Part shown: in pieces, positions 9,809 through 18,616 of the stretch | How positions within the stretch are numbered: the stretch's first letter is position 1 | Layout of the letters: the number at the start of each line of letters is the position of its first letter | Source: Burkholderiaceae bacterium | Lineage (GTDB): Bacteria; Pseudomonadota; Gammaproteobacteria; Burkholderiales; Burkholderiaceae | Length of the DNA stretch: 64,000 nucleotides | Assembly: GCA_028871175.1 (NCBI GenBank) | Contig: JAGWNU010000001.1 | Span: 1 to 64,000, forward strand | Reading direction: 5' to 3' | The notes under the pieces: generated by a model | Seen by the model: the letters and a program-made list of their open reading frames with translations, nothing else | What the model was told of the DNA's origin: nothing | The model's database searches: none | Program-made: the position numbers and the translations under genes

Positions 9809-10741
9809 ATGAACCCTGCCCCAAGCCTGCCCACGGACAACCTCGCCATGCTGGATGATGCCGATGCCGCCCAGGTGGCCGCCGAGCCCCCCGAAGCCGC
9901 CCGCACACGCTTTCCACAATTGCTGCGCTTCTGGCGCATCCGCCGTGGTTACAGCCAGTTGGCGCTCGCGCTGGCCGCCGGGGTATCGCAGCGGCATGTG
10001 AGCTTTCTGGAATCGGCCCGCGCAACGCCCAGCCGCAACATGATCCTGCAGCTCGCCGAGGCGTTGAACGTGCCGCTGCGCCATCGCAACCAGATGCTGC
10101 TGGCCGCCGGTTTCGCCCCCGCGTATGCCGAGCAGGGCCTGTGCGCTCCGGCAGATGAGACCTCGCCGATGATGCAGGCGGTACGCCAGGCAGTGAAGCT
10201 GATTCTCGACAAGCAGGCGCCGTATCCGGCCATCGTGCTCGACCGCTTCTGGCATGTGCTCGACGCGAATGCCGCGCACCGGCGCCTGATGCGCTGGGCC
10301 ATCGGCGACGACCGGGCAGAAGGCGCGCCGGGCGCGGTCAACATGATGAAGCTCGTGTTCGATCCGAGCGCGCTGTGGCCGGCCATCGCCAACCGCGATG
10401 CCGTCGGCCGGTATCTCGCTCGCCGTGTGCGGCAGGAACTGGGCCTGCACGCCATCGACCCCGCCAGCCAGCGCCTGCTGACGGACATCCGCGCGCTGCA
10501 GCCCGCAGTATTCGACGCGGCCGACGCACCGGCCACCCCTTCCGCCCCCGCGCACGATGTCGGCGACCCGCCGCCGTTCCTGCCCGTGACGCTGCAGCGC
10601 GACGGCGTGACGATCTCGCTGTTCTCCACGCTCACCACGCTCGGCACCCCGCGCGATGCGGGGCTGCAGGAGATGCGGATCGAGTGTTTTTATCCGGCGG
10701 ATGAGGCGTCGCGGCGGGCGTTGGAGCGCATCACGCTGTAA
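9809..10741 (+). CDS. XRE-family regulator with MmyB-like ligand-binding domain
   Basis: A 310-residue transcription regulator. An N-terminal helix-turn-helix (about residues 35-95, with RRGYSQLALALAAGVSQRHVSFLESARATPS) is followed by the MmyB-like PAS-fold domain, recognised by YPAIVLDRFWHVLDANAAHRRLM near residue 140 and the Ile/Glu-rich C-terminus TLGTPRDAGLQEMRIECFYP. Homologues often sit divergently beside dehydrogenases or hydrolases they control; here the hydrolase at 8738-9697 is divergent across 111 bases. Function by family and context; the ligand is unknown. Confidence 0.9.
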   Translation: MNPAPSLPTDNLAMLDDADAAQVAAEPPEAARTRFPQLLRFWRIRRGYSQLALALAAGVSQRHVSFLESARATPSRNMILQLAEALNVPLRHRNQMLLAAGFAPAYAEQGLCAPADETSPMMQAVRQAVKLILDKQAPYPAIVLDRFWHVLDANAAHRRLMRWAIGDDRAEGAPGAVNMMKLVFDPSALWPAIANRDAVGRYLARRVRQELGLHAIDPASQRLLTDIRALQPAVFDAADAPATPSAPAHDVGDPPPFLPVTLQRDGVTISLFSTLTTLGTPRDAGLQEMRIECFYPADEASRRALERITL

Positions 10742-10751
10742 GATTTCCGCG

Positions 10752-10780
10752 TTGCAACGAGAATCATTCTCATTTATATT
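10752..10780 (+). promoter_or_regulatory. Promoter with Fur box in its spacer
   Basis: A -35 like TTGCAA (10752-10757) and a -10 like TATATT (10775-10780) are separated by exactly 17 bases. The spacer holds the perfect dyad GAGAATCATTCTC (10759-10771), which closely matches the core of the Fur consensus in proteobacteria. Iron-loaded Fur bound here would cover both promoter elements and repress the PepSY gene starting at 10822 or 10831. No experiment is implied; this is a sequence match. Confidence 0.75.
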
Positions 10781-10821
10781 GGCAGATCGATTTCTCTCCC
10801 TCCGGCAGCTACCGTGCCGCG

Positions 10822-11613
10822 ATGTGTCTCATGACCGACCTGACCCATCCTTCGCTTTCGGCCAAACCGGCAGCCAAGCCCAGCGCTGATGCCCGCCGGG
10901 CGACCCCCAAGGCGGAGCACCCGGCCAACCGCCGCGCCACGCTGGTACGCTGGCTGCGCAAGACGCACGGCTGGTTCGGGCTATGGGGCGCAGTGATCGG
11001 GCTGATCTTCGGTGTTTCGGGCATCTGGCTGAACCACCGCGCGGTGCTGAAACTGCCGGTCGCGCAGCAGCGCACCAACACGCAGATCGCCTTGCCTGAC
11101 CCGGCACCTGCCACGCCCGAGGCCATGGACGCTTGGCTGCAGCAGGCGCTTGGTGTGCCTGAACCGGCCAGCCGCATCCGCGTGGAGAAGGCCAAGCCGG
11201 TGGCTTGGGCGGAGCGGCCGGCCAAGGGCGGGGGGCATGCAGGCGGCAAAGGCGAGCGTGGCGGCGCGGCAGTCGAGCCCGCCACCACGCCGCTCATGCA
11301 GCCCGAAGAGTGGACCTTCAACTTTGGCGGGGCCGCCACGCAGATCCAGGCCGAATACTGGGCCGGCAACCGGTCGATCACGATCCGCCAGACCGACAAC
11401 GGCTTCCTCGGTACGCTGATGAGCTTCCATCTGGGCCGCGGCATGACCGTGCCGTGGATCCTGCTGGTCGACACGCTGGCCGGGTGCATCATCTTTCTGT
11501 CGATCTCCGGCCTGTGGCTGTGGGTGCTGACCACCAAGCGCCGCACCGTCGGCTGGACCATCTTCGGCGTGGGCTCGCTGCTCACGATCGGCCTGGCCGT
11601 GTCGCGACTCTGA
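10822..11613 (+). CDS. PepSY-associated transmembrane protein, Fur-regulated
   Basis: A 263-residue inner-membrane protein with a first helix at about residues 52-70 (WFGLWGAVIGLIFGVSGIWLNHRA) and two at the C-terminus (PWILLVDTLAGCIIFLSISGLWLW and TIFGVGSLLTIGLAVSRL). The soluble region carries Gly/Lys-rich linker sequence and a PepSY-like strand set (WTFNFGGAATQIQAEYW). Relatives of the PepSY-TM group are iron-uptake-associated reductases or accessory membrane proteins. The Fur box upstream supports a role in iron acquisition. ATG 10831 is an equally plausible start. The exact reaction is unknown. Confidence 0.82.
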   Translation: MCLMTDLTHPSLSAKPAAKPSADARRATPKAEHPANRRATLVRWLRKTHGWFGLWGAVIGLIFGVSGIWLNHRAVLKLPVAQQRTNTQIALPDPAPATPEAMDAWLQQALGVPEPASRIRVEKAKPVAWAERPAKGGGHAGGKGERGGAAVEPATTPLMQPEEWTFNFGGAATQIQAEYWAGNRSITIRQTDNGFLGTLMSFHLGRGMTVPWILLVDTLAGCIIFLSISGLWLWVLTTKRRTVGWTIFGVGSLLTIGLAVSRL

Positions 11614-11636
11614 CGCCGCCGGCGCCGCACCGCAGC

Positions 11637-11662
11637 CAAGGGCGCCCGCGTGGCGCCCTTTT
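11637..11662 (+). terminator. Rho-independent terminator after the PepSY gene
   Basis: The stem GGCGCC (11641-11646) with GGCGCC (11652-11657), extended by AAG/CTT, encloses loop CGCGT and is followed by TTTT. It lies between the convergent PepSY and RpiR genes. Confidence 0.7.
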
Positions 11663-11668
11663 GCTGGG

Positions 11669-12532
11669 CTACGGCCGATCGACGCTGCGCTCGGTCAGCA
11701 GCCGCTGGATGGCCCGCATGCGCGAGCGCACCATTTCATCGCGGCGCTGCGCCACGCAGGTCATCAGGATTTCGATGACGGTGAGGTGCACGAGGTACGC
11801 CTCGGTGCCGACCCGCATCACCGCATCTTCCGGCACGTCCACCGTGAGCGCGATCTGCGCGCGCTCGGCCAGCGGCGTGCCCGCCTGGGTGATGGCGATC
11901 ACGCACGCGCCCTGCTCGGCCGCATAGGCAATCGACTCAAGCAGATACGGCATGCGCCCCACGTGCGAGAACGCCACCACAACGTCGGACGCGCCCAGCA
12001 TGGCCGCTGACACAAGCTGCAGATGCGCGTCGAAGTAGGCGTTGGACGCCAGCCCCAGCCGCATCAGCCTTGCCTGCATGTCGTTCGCCATGAACGATGA
12101 AGCTGCGCCGGCCGCATAGCAATCGACGCGGCGCGCGCGTGCGATGCGCTCGGCGGCGGCGTCGACCTGCGTGGTGGACAGCGATTCACGCAGCTTGGCC
12201 AGCGCCCGCGTGGCGCCATCGATGACCTTGCTGGCAACCAACGCCGGCGGGTCCGCCCGGCCGACATGGCCCGGCAGCGTCGGCTGCGCGTGCGCGAGTT
12301 CAGCGGCCAGCGTGGCCTTGAACTCGCGCAAGCCTTCAAACCCGAGCGCCTGGCACATCCGCACGATGGTCGGCATCGACACGCCGGCGCGCACGGCCAG
12401 TGTCTCGACGGATTGCTCGAGCGACAGCTCCGGCGCCTCCAGGATCAACCGCGCCACGCCCTGCTGCGCCGGCGAGAGCGCGGGCAACTGGTCGCGCAGG
12501 GCGTTGAGCAGGGGAACGGAGAACGAAGGCAT
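11669..12532 (-). CDS. RpiR/MurR-family transcription regulator
   Basis: A 287-residue regulator with the family's two domains. The N-terminal HTH_6 domain covers about residues 5-80 (LSLEQSVETLAVRAGVSMPTIVRMCQALGFEGLREFK). The C-terminal SIS sugar-phosphate-binding domain covers about 125-265 (VDCYAAGAASSFMANDMQARLMRLG, then VVVAFSHVGRMPYLLESIAYAAEQGACVIAITQ). Such proteins sense sugar phosphates and control carbohydrate or amino-sugar genes. The divergent neighbour is a porin, 282 bases away, so control of sugar uptake through that porin is plausible but unproven. Confidence 0.92.
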   Translation of the reverse strand: MPSFSVPLLNALRDQLPALSPAQQGVARLILEAPELSLEQSVETLAVRAGVSMPTIVRMCQALGFEGLREFKATLAAELAHAQPTLPGHVGRADPPALVASKVIDGATRALAKLRESLSTTQVDAAAERIARARRVDCYAAGAASSFMANDMQARLMRLGLASNAYFDAHLQLVSAAMLGASDVVVAFSHVGRMPYLLESIAYAAEQGACVIAITQAGTPLAERAQIALTVDVPEDAVMRVGTEAYLVHLTVIEILMTCVAQRRDEMVRSRMRAIQRLLTERSVDRP

Positions 12533-12814
12533 GGCGGGACGTGGGCAGGGAAATCAGCGTCGCCAGTGTAGCGGCAGCCCCGCACCACGCCGCCCGCCCA
12601 AGGGAAAACCCCCAAGAATCTGTAAGCCCGCGGTTTACGCGCAATGCCCCTTCAGCGGGCAATGCTCCAACCGGCGCGACGTGTGCGGCGCTTTGCCGGT
12701 GCGTGCGTAACTTCAACCCTTACAGCGCAGACTTGCCTGAGAGTCGGCCCCCGAGCCAGGCCGGAAAACCCCTTCCGGCCAACACAACAGTCGTCACGAC
12801 AACAAGGGAGCCAC

Positions 12815-13861
12815 ATGACTACTTCGATCCGTTCCATTCCGCTATCGGCTGTTACACTGTCGGCGCTGCTGGCCTGCGGCGGTGCGCATGCGCAATCGAA
12901 CGTCACGCTGTACGGCGTGATGGAAACCGGCCTGCGCTACAGCACCAACAACGACGCCGACGGCCACGGCAAGGCCGAGATGGCAGGCGGCTACTACAGC
13001 GGCAGCCGCTTCGGCATTCGGGGCTCGGAAGACCTGGGCAACGGGCTGAAGGCCGTGTTCCACCTGGTCAGCGGTTTCGCGCCGGACACCGGCGTGGGCT
13101 CCACCAACGACATGGGCCTGGGCGGCTACAAACCGACCACGCCCGCCACGTCGCGGCTGTTCGGACGCCAGGCGTATGTCGGCTTGGAAGGCGGCTTTGG
13201 CTCGCTGACGTTCGGGCGGCAGGAGAACCTCGTCTTCAACACGGCCGGCCAGTACGACGCGCTCTCCATCGGTAACCTCGGCGCAACGGCGTGGCACGTC
13301 ACCGCCACCGGCGTGCGCATCGACAACGCGGTCAAGTACGTGGGCGATTTCAACGGCTGGCGCCCGGGCGTGATGGTCGGCATGGGCGAGCAGGCGGGCG
13401 CGTTCTCTGCAGGCAACTACAGCGCGCTGTCGCTCAACTACGCCAGCGGCCCGTTCGCGTTCGGCGGCGCGTGGGAGCAGCAGAAAGACCTGCAGTCGGT
13501 CGGCACCCGCACCTGGACCACCGGCGGCAGCGTGCAGGTCGGCCCAGCCAAACTGATGCTCGGCTACATCAACTACCGCGACGGCACCCCCACCAGGAAC
13601 GACCTCATCCTCGGCGGCGTGAAATACGACTTCAGCGGCCAGTACAACCTCGTGGTCGGCGGCATGGCCACGCGCCAGCGCGACCCCGACGGCCTGCGCT
13701 ACACCGCCTACGCGATCCTGAATTACGTGGTCAGCAAGCGCACGTGGCTGTACGTCGGCATGGACTACACCCACCAGAAAGACGCCGGCACCGTCCTGGC
13801 AGCCGCACTGCCGAAAGCCTCGCAGACCGGCGTCATGGTCGGCATGCGCCACGGGTTCTAA
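12815..13861 (+). CDS. Outer-membrane porin, Burkholderiales trimeric type
   Basis: A 348-residue general porin. The signal peptide is residues 1-27 (ending GGAHAQ), followed by the typical mature start SNVTLYGVMETGLRYSTN. Loop 3 and strand motifs include GIRGSEDLGNGLKAVFHL and GFGSLTFGRQENL, and the C-terminal strand ends in the aromatic GMRHGF that the outer-membrane assembly machinery recognises. An AAGGGAG ribosome site precedes ATG 12815. The upstream 282 bases contain no other gene. It forms 16-stranded passive channels for small solutes by family knowledge. The second porin of the window is at 39722. Confidence 0.93.
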   Translation: MTTSIRSIPLSAVTLSALLACGGAHAQSNVTLYGVMETGLRYSTNNDADGHGKAEMAGGYYSGSRFGIRGSEDLGNGLKAVFHLVSGFAPDTGVGSTNDMGLGGYKPTTPATSRLFGRQAYVGLEGGFGSLTFGRQENLVFNTAGQYDALSIGNLGATAWHVTATGVRIDNAVKYVGDFNGWRPGVMVGMGEQAGAFSAGNYSALSLNYASGPFAFGGAWEQQKDLQSVGTRTWTTGGSVQVGPAKLMLGYINYRDGTPTRNDLILGGVKYDFSGQYNLVVGGMATRQRDPDGLRYTAYAILNYVVSKRTWLYVGMDYTHQKDAGTVLAAALPKASQTGVMVGMRHGF

Positions 13862-13899
13862 AACGAAGACACGGCCCGGGCGCCAAGACGTGCGCCCAG

Positions 13900-14118
13900 A
13901 CGGTTTGGCCTTTGACTTTCCCTGCCCTAGATGGCGCCTTGAATTTCTGTTGCAGAGAGGAAAAAGGAAGGGAAACTGTCTGAGCGAAGCGAGTTTTTCC
14001 CTTCCCCTCTCTGCGACAGAAATTCAAGGAATCCTTCGCCATCTCGGGCGCGCCTTTCTTTGCTTACTTTCTTTGGCAAGACAAAGAAAGTGAGTCGGCC
14101 CCGGCAGGGGACGAAACC
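13900..14118. repeat. Interspersed hairpin repeat, copy B
   Basis: The second copy of the element at 1081-1292. The big hairpin at 13930-14043 is 114 bases, the same length as in copy A. Outer arms GATGGCG/CGCCATC are unchanged, but the middle and inner stems differ: TTGAATTTCTGTTGCAGAGAGG-type arms, and GGAAGGGAAA (13966-13975) pairing with TTTCCCTTCC (13996-14005). The loop CTGTCTGAGCGAAGCGAG is conserved. The second hairpin at 14066-14091 is identical to copy A. It too lies between convergent genes (porin and mechanosensitive channel). Confidence 0.85.
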
Positions 14119-14137
14119 CAGCAACCCCCCAACACCC

Positions 14138-16399
14138 TTACGCCGGCGCAGCAGCAGGCGGCTCACCAGCAGCCGATATCACCTTCCCCTCATCCGGCGC
14201 CACCCGCGTCATCCACTCCTCAAACGCCGCAGAAGTCCGCAACACCGTCCCCGGCGCCGCCAGCGGCACGCCCGCCTTGTCGAACGCATCCTTGAGCACA
14301 ACGTTGAACGCCCGCAGCACATCCGCCTGCTTCTGCGGACGCGTCTTGAACCGCCCCTTGACGATCATCGCGCCACCTTCAAAGCGGTCCAGCCCGAAGA
14401 TTTCCGCACCGCCGAGCAATGTGTAGGCAAAGCGCGGCTCACCTGCAATCTGGTCAGCCGCCGTGCGCACGAGATCGATCGCCTGCTGCGGTTCGGCCTC
14501 CATCGCCACGCGCACTTCAAAGTCGGCAAACGAGTAATCGCGCGAAAGATTGCGCACCGTCTTGATCTGGCTGAACGGAATCGACAGCACCGCGCCGGTG
14601 CCATCGCGCAGCCGCACCGTGCGGATGGTCAGGTTGATGACGGAGCCCGTGGCGACCCCCACGTCCACCGTATCGCCCACGCTGATGGTGTCTTCCATCA
14701 GGATGAAGATGCCAGTAATCAAGTCCTGTGCGAGCGACTGCGCGCCAAAACCCACCGCCAGGCCCACCACGCCGGCGCCGGCCACGAGCGGGGTCACATT
14801 CACGCCCAGGTTGGCCAGCACGCCAATACTGGCCGTCACCACCAGCGTCACCTTCAGGCCATTGCGCAGCAGCGGCAGGATCGTCAGCGCGCGAGTACTG
14901 GGCTGGGTGCGCGAGTTGGCGGGTGTGAGGGCCTGCAGGATCGCCGTATCGAGCAGGATCCACACGAGCCAGGTCGTGAAGACGGTGCTGATCAGGCCCG
15001 CCATCGCATCGGCAATGCGCCGCCCGTTGACCGAGCTGTGCGCCACGTCGATCAGCGTGTGCCCCCACACGCGCAGCACCAGCTCGACGAACACGACCCA
15101 GATGCCGAGCTGCACGAGCGCGGTGAAGAATTGCTTGAGCCGCTCCACGTAGGGCGAACTGCGCGTGAGCCGCAGGCGCATCCGCCAGCTTGCGCGCGGC
15201 CGCACGACCGTGGTCAGGAAGAATGCCGCCACCAGCAATAGCGACGTCATCACGGCGCGGCGCGAGACCACGTCTACGTTGTCGGGCATGGTGGCGGTGG
15301 CCAACATCGTCACGCCTGCCAGCACGACCACCGGCACCGGCCACAGCGCGGCGATCAGGCGGCGGATCTGGTTGCCGGCGTGCTCGCCCCGGCGCAGCTC
15401 GAGCGGCCGATTGGCGATAAGCTGACCGACTGGCCGGCGTGCCCAGAGCGCCCCCACCGCCAGCATCAACGACGACACCGCGTTGCACACCGTGGCGAGC
15501 AACAGGCTGAGCGGCCCGCCCAGCACCAGCGCGACGCGCGGGTCTACCAGCGCATCGCCGCAGGCCCCCAGGCTGGCAGCCAGGAAGATGGGCCACATGC
15601 CGCGCCTGAGCAGGTACTCCACCGCGACGCGCCGATGCGCGCTGCCGGCAAACAATGAGAAGAGCATCGCCACGCCCGCGGTGATGATCGCGCCCCACAC
15701 GATGGCATAGGCCAGCACCACGGCCAGCACGAAGCCCGGCGTGGCCGTGTGCCCGAGCCGGATCAACACGGCAAACGACACAGCCCACGGACCGATCTTG
15801 CGCAACGCATCGACAAACAGCATGCGCGTGGTCGGATGCGGCCCAAGGCTCGCACTGAGCCCGAACAGGCGGCGCATCAGCGCACCCAGGCCAAGCAGGC
15901 CAGCGGCAATCATGGCCCAGATGCCAACCGTACGCGCGAAATCGGCGACAAGGCGCTGCCCCGCCCCGGCGGCAAGCAACAGACCGGCGTTACCGCTGGC
16001 GGCCTCGAGGCGTCGCAGCCAGTACCGCGGCGCGCCCGCCTCGACATCCGCCTGGACCGAACCGCTCTCGATGAGGGACGCCACGGCCCCCAGCAAGCCG
16101 GGTGCCTGTGCTGACTGCACGGTCTGCTGCGCAGCCACCCCATCGCGCAGCTGTTTCAGTTCGCTGACAAGCGCGCCGCGCTCCTGATCGTTGTCGAGCA
16201 GCGTGATGACCGCGTCGAGGGATTGGCGCGTCTGCGCCGGCGTTGCCGCAGGCGCAGACGCGCCCGAGGTGGACGGCGACAGCCCCGCCAGCTTGGCGAA
16301 CGACACGGGCGCGGCATCGGCAACATGACCCGCACCTGCCAGCAGCAGGAACAGCGCGATCGGCCACAGCCGCATCCGGAAAAAGGAATGAGTACGCAT
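14138..16399 (-). CDS. MscS-family mechanosensitive channel, YbiO-like
   Basis: A 753-residue large MscS-type channel that would open under membrane tension to release solutes in hypo-osmotic shock. A signal peptide (residues 1-29, LWPIALFLLLAGAGHVADA) and a periplasmic segment of about 130 residues precede about ten helices. The pore helix with small-residue packing is GVNVTPLVAGAGVVGLAVGFGAQSLAQDLITGIFILMEDTISVGDTVDV at about residues 535-585, the MscS core. The C-terminal cytoplasmic cage follows. Length and layout match YbiO (741 residues in E. coli) better than MscK. ATG 16399 is the start; an upstream GTG extension lacks conservation. Confidence 0.9.
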   Translation of the reverse strand: MRTHSFFRMRLWPIALFLLLAGAGHVADAAPVSFAKLAGLSPSTSGASAPAATPAQTRQSLDAVITLLDNDQERGALVSELKQLRDGVAAQQTVQSAQAPGLLGAVASLIESGSVQADVEAGAPRYWLRRLEAASGNAGLLLAAGAGQRLVADFARTVGIWAMIAAGLLGLGALMRRLFGLSASLGPHPTTRMLFVDALRKIGPWAVSFAVLIRLGHTATPGFVLAVVLAYAIVWGAIITAGVAMLFSLFAGSAHRRVAVEYLLRRGMWPIFLAASLGACGDALVDPRVALVLGGPLSLLLATVCNAVSSLMLAVGALWARRPVGQLIANRPLELRRGEHAGNQIRRLIAALWPVPVVVLAGVTMLATATMPDNVDVVSRRAVMTSLLLVAAFFLTTVVRPRASWRMRLRLTRSSPYVERLKQFFTALVQLGIWVVFVELVLRVWGHTLIDVAHSSVNGRRIADAMAGLISTVFTTWLVWILLDTAILQALTPANSRTQPSTRALTILPLLRNGLKVTLVVTASIGVLANLGVNVTPLVAGAGVVGLAVGFGAQSLAQDLITGIFILMEDTISVGDTVDVGVATGSVINLTIRTVRLRDGTGAVLSIPFSQIKTVRNLSRDYSFADFEVRVAMEAEPQQAIDLVRTAADQIAGEPRFAYTLLGGAEIFGLDRFEGGAMIVKGRFKTRPQKQADVLRAFNVVLKDAFDKAGVPLAAPGTVLRTSAAFEEWMTRVAPDEGKVISAAGEPPAAAPA

Positions 16400-16466
16400 G
16401 ACGGGAAAGGCGATCCGTGCAGAGAACGACCACGGCACGATACGCGAATTCCCGGCGCAGACAACC

Positions 16467-17744
16467 TCAGCGCTTGGCGCCGGGCGGCAGCGGCACACGG
16501 CGCCACAGCCACGCCGCCGTGGCGAGGGCACACGCCATGCACGCCGTGACGATGCCGACCACACCGGGCCAGCCCCACGGCGCGTACAGCTTGCCGCCGG
16601 TCGTGCCGATCAGGCTGGAGCCCAGGTAATACGCCAGCAGGTACAGCGCCGCGGCCTGCCCCTTCGCGCGCTGTGCGCGGCGCCCCACCCAGCCGCTCGC
16701 CACGGCATGCGCGCCGAAGAACCCAAAGGTCAGCAGTGCGACGCCGCCAATCACCAGCGCCAGGGGCCTGGCAAGGGTGAGCAGCACACCCGCCGACATC
16801 AGCGCGGTACCGGCAAGCAACATTCGGCCCCGGCCATGGCGATCGGCCAACCGGCCAAACCACGCCGAGGCGCCGATGCCCACGAGATACACCATGAAGA
16901 TGCCGCCCACCGCCGTCTGGCTGAGCCCGTACGGCGCATCCAGCAGGTGGAAGCTCGCGTAGTTGTAGATCGTGACGAAGCCGCCCATCAGCACGAAGCC
17001 CATGGCGAACAGCGCGCGCAGGCCGGGCTCGCGCAGGTGCATGCCCAGCGTGTCGAGGAGATCGCCCGGCGCCACGCCCTTGCGCGGCACGAAGCGGCGC
17101 GACGGCGGCAGCAGCCAGAGGAACGCCAGCGCCGCCAGCAGGCCCAGCGCGCCCGTAAAACCCATGGCAGCCCGCCAGCCAAAGTGATCGGCCACGGCGC
17201 CGGTCAGCACGCGGCCGGCCATGCCGCCGAATGCGGTACCGCCGATATACAGCCCCATGGCCAGACCCAGGCCCTGCGGATGCACCTCTTCGGCCAGGTA
17301 GGCCATGGCCACCGCCGGCACGCCGCCCAAAGCGATGCCAAGCATGGCCCGCGTCAGCAGCAGGCCGTGCCAACCCGGCAGCACCGCCGCGGCCAGCGTC
17401 AGCCCAGACGACAGCACCAGCGACACGCCCATCAGCGTCTTGCGATGGACCGACTCCGAGAGCAGTCCCGCAAACAGGATCGCAAACGCCAGCAGCATGG
17501 TGGACACCGACAGCACGAGGCTCGTCTGCGCGGGCGACAGACCAAAATCACGCGCCAGGAGGGGCATCAGCGGCTGCACGCAGTACAGCAGCGAGAAGGT
17601 CGAGAACCCTGCCGCAAACAGCGCAAGGTTGGCGCGCAGATAGCCGGGATGCCCGCGCACCAGCCAGCGGGAAGGATCGGCAGGTTCGGCGGCGATTGGC
17701 GTGGGAACAGGCGCAGCGGATGCGCTGGAGGGTTGGGCGTTCAC
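16467..17744 (-). CDS. MFS transporter, YnfM-like exporter
   Basis: A 425-residue, 12-helix major facilitator that starts with GTG at 17744. The cytosolic N-terminus of about 35 residues is followed by YLRANLALFAAGFSTFSLLYCVQPLMPLLARDFGLSPAQTSLVLS, characteristic of the YnfM group of putative drug or arabinose exporters. Motif A-like sequences are GLLSESVHRKTLMG and GRLADRHGRGRMLL. TRAMLGIALGGVPAVAMAYLAEEV fits helices 4-5. The substrate is unknown. It lies 67 bases from the mechanosensitive channel on the same strand, so the two may be co-transcribed. Confidence 0.88.
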   Translation of the reverse strand: MNAQPSSASAAPVPTPIAAEPADPSRWLVRGHPGYLRANLALFAAGFSTFSLLYCVQPLMPLLARDFGLSPAQTSLVLSVSTMLLAFAILFAGLLSESVHRKTLMGVSLVLSSGLTLAAAVLPGWHGLLLTRAMLGIALGGVPAVAMAYLAEEVHPQGLGLAMGLYIGGTAFGGMAGRVLTGAVADHFGWRAAMGFTGALGLLAALAFLWLLPPSRRFVPRKGVAPGDLLDTLGMHLREPGLRALFAMGFVLMGGFVTIYNYASFHLLDAPYGLSQTAVGGIFMVYLVGIGASAWFGRLADRHGRGRMLLAGTALMSAGVLLTLARPLALVIGGVALLTFGFFGAHAVASGWVGRRAQRAKGQAAALYLLAYYLGSSLIGTTGGKLYAPWGWPGVVGIVTACMACALATAAWLWRRVPLPPGAKR

Positions 17745-17864
17745 GGCTGGCGAATCAGAGGCAACCGCCTATTATCGATCGCAGCCACCTTTTCTGCTGC
17801 GATGCACGCGCCGTGCGGGGCAGCCTTGGCACCGCGGCACAACCTGCTCAATTCGGCCCCGATC

Positions 17865-18581
17865 ATGGAAACCACACTCTATTACTGGCCTGAAATCCAG
17901 GGCCGCGGCGAGTTCGTCCGCCTGGCACTCGAACACGCCGCCGTGCCCTACACCGACCTCGGCCGCCAGGACGAAGCCGCGATCGAAGCGTTTCTGGACG
18001 ATGCCGGTATCGCCACGCCGCCGTTTGCACCGCCGTTTCTGGTGGTCGGCACGATGGTGATTCCGCAGACGGCGAACATCCTGCTGTATCTGGGCCAGCA
18101 CTACGGCCTCGCACCGCAGGACGAGGCCGGTGGTCTCTGGACGCACAGCCTGCAACTCACGGTGGCCGATTTCGTGGTCGAGATACACGACACGCACCAC
18201 CCCATCGCCTCGGGCGAATATTACGAAGACCAGCGGACCGAGGCGCTGCGTCGCGCACAGGATTTCCTCACGCACCGCGCGCCCAAGTTCCTCCGCTACT
18301 TCGAGCACGTGCTTGACCGCAACCCTGCGGGGCCAGCCTGGGCCGTGCGCGATGCGCTGACGTATGTGGACCTGTCGCTGTTCCAGATCGTGGCCGGGCT
18401 GCGCTACGCGTTCCCTCGCCACATGCAGCGCTACGAGCATGAGCTGCCGCACCTCGTCGCGCTGCACGATCGCGTGGCCGCGCTGCCGAACATCGCTGCG
18501 TATCTGCGATCGCCACGACGCATTCCGTTCAGCACGCTGGGTATCTTCCGCCACTATCCGGAGCTCGACGCCCTGACGTAG
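17865..18581 (+). CDS. Glutathione S-transferase family protein
   Basis: A 238-residue cytosolic GST. The N-terminal thioredoxin-like domain (about residues 1-85) begins TLYYWPEIQGRGEFVRLALEHAAVPYTD, typical of the sigma/YfcG-like groups, and holds the cis-proline motif APPFLVVGTMVIPQTANILLYLG. The all-helical C-terminal domain includes DALTYVDLSLFQIVAGLRYAFP, the conserved N-capping region. It probably conjugates or reduces electrophiles using glutathione. It is divergent from the MFS exporter, separated by 120 bases, a pairing consistent with detoxification. Confidence 0.9.
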   Translation: METTLYYWPEIQGRGEFVRLALEHAAVPYTDLGRQDEAAIEAFLDDAGIATPPFAPPFLVVGTMVIPQTANILLYLGQHYGLAPQDEAGGLWTHSLQLTVADFVVEIHDTHHPIASGEYYEDQRTEALRRAQDFLTHRAPKFLRYFEHVLDRNPAGPAWAVRDALTYVDLSLFQIVAGLRYAFPRHMQRYEHELPHLVALHDRVAALPNIAAYLRSPRRIPFSTLGIFRHYPELDALT

Positions 18582-18616
18582 CGTCACCCCGTACCACGGC
18601 CGGCGCGGCTGCCGTG

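Noticed and set aside
13994..14010. Short inverted repeats as a possible CRISPR unit or insertion-sequence end
   Set aside because: Only two distant copies exist, without spacers, transposase or target-site duplications that I can see.
16399..17864. Apparent N-terminal extension of the glutathione transferase by 489 codons
   Set aside because: The extension is the complement of the MFS transporter gene; the GST fold begins exactly at ATG 17865.
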